NCBI RefSeq assembly: GCF_029080175.1
Contig: NZ_JARFJC010000029.1
Direction: 5' to 3' (one strand)
DNA length: 64,000 bases
Source of the DNA: Luteipulveratus flavus
GTDB lineage: Bacteria > Actinomycetota > Actinomycetes > Actinomycetales > Dermatophilaceae
In this document: in pieces, positions 33,472 to 39,843 of the stretch
Layout: each line of letters opens with the position of its first letter
How positions within the stretch are numbered: the first letter of the stretch is position 1
The notes under the pieces: generated by a model
Told to the model about the DNA's origin: nothing
What the model saw: only the letters and a program-made list of their open reading frames with translations
Database searches by the model: none
Position numbers and translations under genes: made by a program

Positions 33472-36400
33472 GTCCACCTTCTCGACCTCGATCGTCACCG
33501 TCAGCCCGTCGCCCACCTTGGCCTGCTCACCGCGGCCGGGGCCGAGGTCGTGACCGGCGCCCGCCGACCCGAACTGGACGGCGAGCGTCTCGCGCATGAT
33601 CAGCTGCTGGTGGGCCACCGTGGCCTGCCACACGTCGTCGTCGCCGAGCACCGACAGCGAGATGCGGTCGCTCACGTCGAGGCCGGCCCGGCGACGGGCC
33701 TCCTGGACCGCGCGGATGACGTCGCGGGCCAAGCCCTCCTGGGCGAGCTCCTCGGTCACCTCGGTGTCCAGCACGACGAACCCGCCACCGGGCAGCATCT
33801 GCACGGCACGACTGCTGCCGGACGCCGACTCGCCGACCACGGTCTCCAGCGTGTACTCGTTCTCCTGCAGCGGCAGACCGCCACTGGTGACGACGCCGTC
33901 GTCGCCGACCGACCAGTCGCCCGACTTACTGCCCTTGATGGCCACCTGGACGTCCTTGCCGAGCCGGGGCCCGGCGGCGCGGGCGTTGACCACGAGCCGC
34001 TGCGAGACGCCGAAGTCGGAGGCGCTGGCGTCGGCGATGTCGACCAGGGCGACCTTGCGGACGTTGACCTCGTCGGCCACGACGGCGGTGAACGGCTCCA
34101 GCGCGGCCGCGTCGGCGGTCACTACCGTGACGCGGGACAGCGGGAGGCGCACCCGCAGGCGCTCGGCCTTGCGCAGGCTCAGGGTCGCACCGCAGACCTC
34201 GCGGGCGCGATCCATCGCCGCGACGAGCTCGGCGTCTGCCGGGAGGGACGACGCGTCTGGCCAGTCGGTCAGGTGGACCGAGCGCTCACCGGTGAGACCA
34301 CGCCAGATCTGCTCCGTCGTGAACGGCAGCATCGGCGCCGCCACCCGGCAGACCGTCTCCAGCGCCGTGTACAGCGTGTCGAACGCCTCGTGGCCGGCCT
34401 CGTCACCGGTGCCCCAGAACCGCTCGCGCGACCGGCGGATGTACCAGTTGGTCAGTACGTCCAGGAAGGCGTGCACGGAGTCGCAGGCACCCGCGACGTC
34501 GTACTCGTCCAGCTGCGCCTGTACGCCCTCGACGAGGTCGCGCAGCTTGGCGAGCAGGTACCGGTCAAGGACGTCACTCGACGTCGTCGCCGAGTGTGCC
34601 TCGTACCCGGCGGCATTCGCGTAGAGGCTGAAGAAGTACCAGCTGCTCCACAGCGGCATCAGCACCTGGCGCACGCCGTCCCGGATGCCCTGCTCCGTGA
34701 CCACGAGGTTGCCGCCGCGCAGGATCGGGCTCTGCATGAGGAACCAGCGCATCGCGTCGGCGCCGTCCCGGTCGAACACCTCGTTGACGTCCGGGTAGTT
34801 GCGCAGCGACTTGGACATCTTCTGCCCGTCCGAGCCCAGCACGATGCCGTGGCAGATCACCGAGCTGAACGCCGGCTTGTCGAACAGCGCCGTCGCCAGG
34901 ACGTGCAGCATGTAGAACCAGCCGCGCGTCTGCCCGATGTACTCGACGATGAAGTCGGCTGGGAAGTGGTGCTCGAACCACTCGGCGTTCTCGAACGGGT
35001 AGTGCACCTGGGCGTAGGACATCGAGCCGGAGTCGAACCACACGTCCAGGACGTCCTCGACCCGGCGCATGGTCGACTGCCCCGTCGGGTCGTCGGGGTT
35101 CGGACGGGTCAGCTCGTCGATGTACGGGCGGTGCAGGTTGGGCTCGCCGTTCTCACCGGTCGGCACCCGGCCGAAGTCGCGCTCGAGCTCCTCGAACGAG
35201 CCGTACACGTCGACCCGCGGGTACTCCGGGTTGTCCGACTTCCACACCGGCAGCGGGCTGCCCCAGAACCGGTTGCGGGTGATCGACCAGTCGCGGGCGT
35301 TCTCCAGCCACCGGCCGAACTGACCGTCCTTGACGTTGCCGGGCACCCAGGTGATCTCCTGGTTCAGCTCCAGCATCCGGGCCTTGATCTTGGTGACCTC
35401 GACGAACCAGCTGCTCACCGCCATGTAGATCAGCGGTCGCCGGCAGCGCCAGCAGTGCGGGTAGCTGTGGTCGTACGTCTCCCGCCGCAGCAGCACCGTG
35501 CCGGCGGTGGTGGCACCGGTCTCGCCCTCGCCCCGGGTGCGCGCCTTGAGGTGGTCGATGATGTGCGGGTTCGCGTCGAAGACCTGCATGCCCTCGTACT
35601 CCGCGACGGGGTAGGTGAAGCACCCGTCGGGCCCGACGGGGACGACCGGCGTGATGCCCTCCCGGTCGGTGACCTGCATGTCCTCCTCACCGAACGCGCC
35701 GGCGGAGTGGACCAGGCCGGTGCCGTCCTCGGTCGTGACGAAGTCGGCCTCGACGACCCGGAAGGCCCGCTCGTGGCCCTCGAAGTAGGTGAACGGCGGC
35801 GTGTACGCGCGGCCGATCAGGTCGGCGCCGGTCAGCCGCTCCACGACGTGCTCGCGCCAGTCGGCCTTGGCGTCGCCGAAGAGCTCCTTGGCGTACGCCG
35901 CGACCCGCGCCTCAGCGAGCACGTACCGCTCGGTCGTCCCCGTGAAGTCGGACTCCACCACGACGTAGTTGATGTCGGGGCGGACCATGATCGCCAGGTT
36001 GGACGGCAGCGTCCACGGCGTCGTCGTCCAGATCAGGGCCAGCTCGCCGGTCTCCAGGCGCAGCCCGACGGTGACGGCCGGGTCCTGGCGCATCTGGTAG
36101 ACGTCGTCGTCCATCCGCAGCTCGTGGTTGGACAGCGGCGTCTGGTCGTTCCAGCAGTACGGCAGGACCCGGAAGCCCTCGTACGCCAGCCCCTTGTCGT
36201 ACAGCTGCTTGAACGCCCAGATGACCGACTCCATGTAGGTCGGGTTGAGCGTCTTGTAGTCGTTGTCGAAGTCGACCCAGCGGCCCATGCGGTTGACATA
36301 GGCCTCCCACTCGGAGGTGTAGCGCAGCACGGAGTCGCGGGCCGCCCGGTTGAAGGTCTCGATCCCCATCTCGAGGATCTCGTCCTTGGTCTTCAGCCCG

Positions 36401-36750
36401 AGCTGGTTCATCGCCTCCAGCTCCGCCGGGAGACCGTGGGTGTCCCAGCCGAAGCGGCGCTCCACGCGGCGCCCACGCATCGTCTGGTAGCGCGGGATGA
36501 GGTCCTTGACGTACCCGGTCAGCAGATGGCCGTAGTGCGGCAGGCCGTTGGCGAAGGGCGGGCCGTCGTAGAAGACGAACTCGTTGTCGCCGTCCGTGCC
36601 GGCGTCGCGCTGCTCGACCGAGGCGCGGAAGGTGTCGTCGCCCTCCCAGTAGGAGAGCACGCCCTGCTCGATGTCGGGGAACGCCGGCGTCGCCGAGACG
36701 CCCTTGGGGGTCTCGTCGGGGCTGCTGAGGTCGACCTTCGGGTAGGTCAT
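33466..36750 (-). CDS. ileS: isoleucyl-tRNA synthetase (eukaryote-like type)
   Basis: Charges tRNA-Ile. The 1094-residue class I synthetase has the HIGH-type signature PPFANGLPHYGH (64-75), the KMSKS loop DGQKMSKSLRNYPDV, the CP1 editing domain in between and a long C-terminal anticodon-binding region. WDTHGLPAELEAMNQLG, NDYKTLNPTYMESVIWAF and WNDQTPLSNHELRMDDD match the eukaryote-like (type 2) IleRS also found in mycobacteria, a class known to be poorly inhibited by mupirocin. I chose ATG 36750 with GAGGAAG upstream; the open frame to 36831 is T-box RNA. It is the first gene of the operon, and its stop overlaps the GNAT start. Confidence 0.97.
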   Translation of the reverse strand: MTYPKVDLSSPDETPKGVSATPAFPDIEQGVLSYWEGDDTFRASVEQRDAGTDGDNEFVFYDGPPFANGLPHYGHLLTGYVKDLIPRYQTMRGRRVERRFGWDTHGLPAELEAMNQLGLKTKDEILEMGIETFNRAARDSVLRYTSEWEAYVNRMGRWVDFDNDYKTLNPTYMESVIWAFKQLYDKGLAYEGFRVLPYCWNDQTPLSNHELRMDDDVYQMRQDPAVTVGLRLETGELALIWTTTPWTLPSNLAIMVRPDINYVVVESDFTGTTERYVLAEARVAAYAKELFGDAKADWREHVVERLTGADLIGRAYTPPFTYFEGHERAFRVVEADFVTTEDGTGLVHSAGAFGEEDMQVTDREGITPVVPVGPDGCFTYPVAEYEGMQVFDANPHIIDHLKARTRGEGETGATTAGTVLLRRETYDHSYPHCWRCRRPLIYMAVSSWFVEVTKIKARMLELNQEITWVPGNVKDGQFGRWLENARDWSITRNRFWGSPLPVWKSDNPEYPRVDVYGSFEELERDFGRVPTGENGEPNLHRPYIDELTRPNPDDPTGQSTMRRVEDVLDVWFDSGSMSYAQVHYPFENAEWFEHHFPADFIVEYIGQTRGWFYMLHVLATALFDKPAFSSVICHGIVLGSDGQKMSKSLRNYPDVNEVFDRDGADAMRWFLMQSPILRGGNLVVTEQGIRDGVRQVLMPLWSSWYFFSLYANAAGYEAHSATTSSDVLDRYLLAKLRDLVEGVQAQLDEYDVAGACDSVHAFLDVLTNWYIRRSRERFWGTGDEAGHEAFDTLYTALETVCRVAAPMLPFTTEQIWRGLTGERSVHLTDWPDASSLPADAELVAAMDRAREVCGATLSLRKAERLRVRLPLSRVTVVTADAAALEPFTAVVADEVNVRKVALVDIADASASDFGVSQRLVVNARAAGPRLGKDVQVAIKGSKSGDWSVGDDGVVTSGGLPLQENEYTLETVVGESASGSSRAVQMLPGGGFVVLDTEVTEELAQEGLARDVIRAVQEARRRAGLDVSDRISLSVLGDDDVWQATVAHQQLIMRETLAVQFGSAGAGHDLGPGRGEQAKVGDGLTVTIEVEKVDA

Positions 36751-36770
36751 GGGCGTGGCATCTTCCTCGC

Positions 36771-37004
36771 GTCGTCGTCCTTCGTTGCGAGGACGACGTG
36801 CCCGGAGGTCCGGGCGGCACCGCGGTACCACCTCGCTTGTCGTACGCCGGCCGGTGACCGGGTCGTACGACCGCTCGTGCGTGAGCTGTGACGGGCTCGT
36901 CCCGTCCGGGTCTACTGAGGTCTCGACACGGCTCGGCTTGCGCCTCGCCTGCTCGACCCGTTCTTCCGGAGGCTCGCCGCTGATGACGGCTCAGACGCCT
37001 GTGC
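36771..37004 (-). promoter_or_regulatory. T-box leader of ileS (translational type)
   Basis: The transcribed strand contains the T-box sequence AGGTGGTACCGCGG (36819-36832), which pairs with the uncharged tRNA acceptor end. Upstream lies a stem I-like segment with a candidate isoleucine specifier codon, ATC at 36982-36984, inside CGTCATCAGCGGCGAG, followed by CTCCGGAAGAAC and CAGTAGACCCGGACGGG, both typical of actinobacterial ileS T-boxes. After the T-box come the hairpin GCCCGGA-CC-TCCGGGC (36800-36815) and a second stem (36773-36798), without a U tract, then the ileS ribosome binding site at about 36762-36768. Control is therefore probably at translation initiation. Confidence 0.85.
36919..36958. 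repeat. REP-like imperfect palindrome inside the ileS T-box leader
   Basis: GGTCTCGACACGGCTCGGCT...GCCTCGCCTGCTCGACC forms an imperfect inverted repeat of about 40 bases. It sits between the stem I-like segment and the CAGTAGACC element of the T-box. From memory it looks like the GTCTCGACACG...CTCGACC palindromes dispersed in Nocardioidaceae genomes; I could not check this. Confidence 0.6.
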
Positions 37005-37077
37005 ACCCAGTCTAGGCGTGGCGGACGTCCGAGCCCAACCGGTTCTCTGGCCGACCGCCGCCGGCCCACCGTTCGCG

Positions 37078-37138
37078 GCCGACTGCGCGTGTCCTGCGGG
37101 ATTCCGGGTGTGAATCCAGCAGGACACGCGCAGTCGGC
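37078..37138. repeat. 27-bp near-perfect inverted repeat between ileS and the FAD-oxidase gene
   Basis: The arms 37078-37104 and 37112-37138 are reverse complements with a single mismatch; the loop is seven bases (CGGGTGT). The core is CGACTGCGCGTGTCCTGC. It lies 27 bases before the GTG of the FAD oxidase, in a divergent region, so it is unlikely to be an ordinary terminator. With the T-box it accounts for most of the 414-base gap 36751-37164. Confidence 0.85.
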
Positions 37139-37164
37139 GAAAGAAGGCGGGGCACGATGGGCGG

Positions 37165-38517
37165 GTGAGCACCATCAGCCTGCCGCCCTTGCTTCCTGGG
37201 CGCGTCGTCGAGGACGCCGACGTCGCTCTGGGGTACGCCACCGACCGCAGCCTGGGATCCACCGCCCCGGAGGAGTACGTCGTGGTGCGGGCGCGCGACC
37301 GCGCGGACGTCGTGGCCGTGCTGGAGCACGCCCAGGCGCACCGCGTCCCGGTCGTGCCGCAGGGTGCCCGCAGCTCGCTGTGCGGCGGGTCGACGGCGAT
37401 CGCGGGCGGCATCGTCCTGAACGTCGAGGCGTTGCAGCGGCTGGAGATCGACCGCGCCGAGCGGTACGCGACGGTCGGCCCGGGTGTCGTGACGGCCGAT
37501 CTCAAGCAGGCCGCCGCGTCCGAGGGCCTGGCCTACCCGCCCGACCCTGCCTCCTCGCCGTTCTGCACGATCGGCGGCAACGTCGCGACCAACGCCGGTG
37601 GCCTGTGCTGCGTGAAGTACGGCGTGACGGCCGGATACGTCCTCGGCCTGGAGGTGGTGCTCGCCGGCGGCGAGGTCATCCGCACCGGGAGGCGCACCGC
37701 GAAGGGCGTCGCCGGCCTGGACCTGACCGGCCTGTTCGTCGGCTCCGAGGGCCAGCTCGGCGTCGTGACCGAGGCCGTCCTGCGCCTCGTCCCGGCGTCC
37801 GACCCGCCGCTCACCGCCCTCGCGACGTTCGCCTCGCTCGCCGACGCCACCCGCGGGCTGCTGGCGCTGCGCAACGACCGGCACGGCCCGAACCTGCTCG
37901 AGGTGCTCGACGGCCCCTCCCTGCGCGCGATCCAGGCGATGCAGGACTTCGGCTTCCCCGAGGACGCGGCCGCCGCGCTGCTGGTCCAGTCCGACCGTCC
38001 CGGCAGCACCGACGCGGACGTCCGCCGTTACGCCGAGCTGCTCAGCGACGCCGGCGCGGACGCAGTGGCCGTCGCCGACGACGAGCAGGAGGCCGAGGCG
38101 CTGATGGCGGGGCGGCGTGCGCTGGCGCCGGCGCCGGAGCGCAAGGGCAGTCACTTCATCGAGGACGTGTGCGTGCCGGTGTCCCGGCTCGGCGACCTGA
38201 TCGCGGCGGCCCACGAGGTCGGTGATCGGACGGGCGTCGACATCACCCTCTCCGGCCACGGCGGGGACGGCAACCTGCACCCGTGCCTGTTCTTCGACGA
38301 CTCCCCCGGTAGCCGGGAACGGGCCGAGGGGGCGTTCGCCGACCTGGTGGACGTCGCCCTGCGGATGGGCGGCACCATCACCGGCGAGCACGGCGTCGGG
38401 ACGCTGAAGCGACGGTGGCTCCCGCGCGAGCTCGGGGAGGCGGAGCTGGCGCGTCAGCGCGCCGTGAAGGCGGTCTTCGACCCGCTGGGGATCATGAACC
38501 CCGGGCGGCCGCTCTGA
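37165..38517 (+). CDS. FAD-linked oxidase, glycolate oxidase GlcD/D-lactate dehydrogenase type
   Basis: A 450-residue flavoprotein of the VAO/PCMH family oxidising an alpha-hydroxy acid. The FAD-binding domain shows VPVVPQGARSSLCGGSTA, YPPDPASSPFCTIGGNVATNAGG, KYGVTAGYVLGLEVVLAGGEVIRTGRR and GSEGQLGVVTEAVLRL; the C-terminal domain has SGHGGDGNLHPCLFF and TGEHGVGTLKRRWL, whose histidines bind the substrate or metal in GlcD and D-lactate dehydrogenases. Glycolate, D-lactate or 2-hydroxyglutarate are possible substrates. GTG 37165 follows GGCGGG at short spacing. No iron-sulfur partner (GlcF) is encoded nearby. It converges with the DUF1851 gene. Confidence 0.92.
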   Translation: MSTISLPPLLPGRVVEDADVALGYATDRSLGSTAPEEYVVVRARDRADVVAVLEHAQAHRVPVVPQGARSSLCGGSTAIAGGIVLNVEALQRLEIDRAERYATVGPGVVTADLKQAAASEGLAYPPDPASSPFCTIGGNVATNAGGLCCVKYGVTAGYVLGLEVVLAGGEVIRTGRRTAKGVAGLDLTGLFVGSEGQLGVVTEAVLRLVPASDPPLTALATFASLADATRGLLALRNDRHGPNLLEVLDGPSLRAIQAMQDFGFPEDAAAALLVQSDRPGSTDADVRRYAELLSDAGADAVAVADDEQEAEALMAGRRALAPAPERKGSHFIEDVCVPVSRLGDLIAAAHEVGDRTGVDITLSGHGGDGNLHPCLFFDDSPGSRERAEGAFADLVDVALRMGGTITGEHGVGTLKRRWLPRELGEAELARQRAVKAVFDPLGIMNPGRPL

Positions 38518-38518
38518 G

Positions 38519-39205
38519 TCAGCCTCGCGACTGGCCGACCGCGCGGTGGATCTGCTCCAGGTGCTCCGGGCCGGGGCCCTTGGCGAGCGAGTCCGGGCTG
38601 ACCGTGCCGCCGAGTGCGAGCATCGGCATGAAGTAGTAGATCTCACCCTCGGCGAGCGGACCGAGCTTCTGGCGTGCCCCACCGCGCGGACCCTCCAGGT
38701 CCGAGATGTGCGAGCTGCCGCCGGTGAGGTGCTCGTTGAAGAAGGAGGTGAGGTCCTGCGCGACGACGGTGTTGCTCTGGAAGTGCGGGTCGAGGCACTG
38801 GACGCGCTCCTGGCCGCCCTGCCGGTCGTAGTGGTAGACGTGGCCGAAGCTGGTGACGGCGATCGGGAAGGACGACACGTCCGCTCCCAGCCACTCCTGC
38901 AGCACGGCCATCCAGTCGCCGGGGTCGACGATCGCGAGGCGCTGCTCGCCGTAGAAGCCCAGGCCGTGCTCGCGCCACAGCCGGATCAGCGCGGGACCGA
39001 CCTTGCCCTCGGCGTAGGAGAGGAACTCCTCCGACGGGCGGGTGACGTCGGAGTCGGGGGGCATGACGCTGACGAACTGCTGCAGAGCCGGACCCTCCTG
39101 GTCCGAGGTGCCCCACTGCTGCCCGTACGACTGCTGACCCGCGCCGCCCGAGTAGCCTCCGGCGTGCTGCGTCTGCGGTGCGTACCCGCCGTACTGATCG
39201 CTCAT
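38519..39205 (-). CDS. GAD-like/DUF1851 domain protein (Tdi1-type immunity fold)
   Basis: A 228-residue protein. Residues 1-38 are Gly/Gln/Tyr-rich (YGGYAPQTQHAGGYSGG...QQSYGQQ). From about 60 it matches the GAD-like N-terminal domain (YAEGKVGPALIRLWREHGLGFYGEQRLAIVDPGDW) and, near the end, the DUF1851 C-terminal domain (GEIYYFMPMLALGGTVSPDSLAKGPGPEHLEQI). Such proteins include Tdi1, the immunity protein of a type VI effector, but many are not linked to toxins, and no toxin gene is adjacent. ATG 39205 follows GGGAGG at six bases. Divergent from the SRPBCC gene. Confidence 0.78.
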   Translation of the reverse strand: MSDQYGGYAPQTQHAGGYSGGAGQQSYGQQWGTSDQEGPALQQFVSVMPPDSDVTRPSEEFLSYAEGKVGPALIRLWREHGLGFYGEQRLAIVDPGDWMAVLQEWLGADVSSFPIAVTSFGHVYHYDRQGGQERVQCLDPHFQSNTVVAQDLTSFFNEHLTGGSSHISDLEGPRGGARQKLGPLAEGEIYYFMPMLALGGTVSPDSLAKGPGPEHLEQIHRAVGQSRG

Positions 39206-39318
39206 CAGTGCCTCCCTCGGTCGGCTGACCCGCCGCTCTTGTGGCCGACGGTACTCGACGTGCCGCCGCACGACATTCTCCGAGGTGGCGTGGCGGCCCC
39301 CGCACGTATCGTGACGAC

Positions 39319-39810
39319 ATGCCACGGATCTCCTCAAAGGTCGTCGTCGACGTCGCCCCGGACGTGGCGTTCGCGGTCTCGCAGACGACGGGCGAGGTGC
39401 GCCGCAGCTGGGACCCGTTCATCCACCACCAGCACCTGATGGACGGCGCCGCGGTCCCGGACCGCGGCGTCCGGACGCTCACCCGGTCGCGGCACGGGCT
39501 GCGGATGGTGAGCCGGTACGTGTCCTACCGGCCGCCGTCCTCGGTCGGGATGACCATGGAGGAGGGCCCGTGGTTCTTCGAGACGTTCGGTGGCGGCTGG
39601 CGCTTCGAGCCGGTGGACGGCGGCACCAGAGCGACCTGGAAGTACACGTTCACCTGCCGACCGCGCCTCCTGCGTCCCATCGCCGAACGCATCGGCCGCG
39701 CACTGCTCCAGCACGACATCGATCGACGCATCGCGGCGTTCGCGCGGGCCTGCGAGCGCGCTGACGTCCTCGCCGCCGTGGCCGCGAGCGCCGGGACGAA
39801 ACCCGTGTGA
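39319..39810 (+). CDS. SRPBCC (START/polyketide-cyclase-like) family protein
   Basis: A 163-residue protein with the SRPBCC pattern: PRISSKVVVDVAPDVAFAVSQTTGEVRRSWDPFIHH at the start, GMTMEEGPWFFETFGGGWRFEPVDGGTRATWKYTFTCRP in the middle and a long C-terminal helix (LLQHDIDRRIAAFARACERADVLA). It should bind a hydrophobic ligand in a helix-grip pocket; the ligand is unknown. ATG 39319 is chosen over an upstream in-frame start at 39241. It precedes valS by 33 bases on the same strand and may be co-transcribed with it. Confidence 0.85.
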   Translation: MPRISSKVVVDVAPDVAFAVSQTTGEVRRSWDPFIHHQHLMDGAAVPDRGVRTLTRSRHGLRMVSRYVSYRPPSSVGMTMEEGPWFFETFGGGWRFEPVDGGTRATWKYTFTCRPRLLRPIAERIGRALLQHDIDRRIAAFARACERADVLAAVAASAGTKPV

Positions 39811-39843
39811 GGCGGGCGGCGGAGATCTGGGACGATTGGCGGC

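Noticed and set aside
36751..36831. An upstream extension of IleRS by 27 residues
   Set aside because: The extra codons are Arg-rich and coincide with the T-box leader hairpins; the conserved N terminus begins at 36750.
32083..36891. A very long open frame (over 1600 codons) on the plus strand opposite ileS and folC
   Set aside because: It is antisense to two well-supported genes; the composition is Arg/Val/Asp-rich with no family features. Long mirror frames are expected at this GC content.
39319..39810. The SRPBCC gene as the toxin partner of the MT0933-like antitoxin
   Set aside because: They are 16 kb apart with unrelated neighbours; the link is only by family analogy and was kept as a question, not an annotation.
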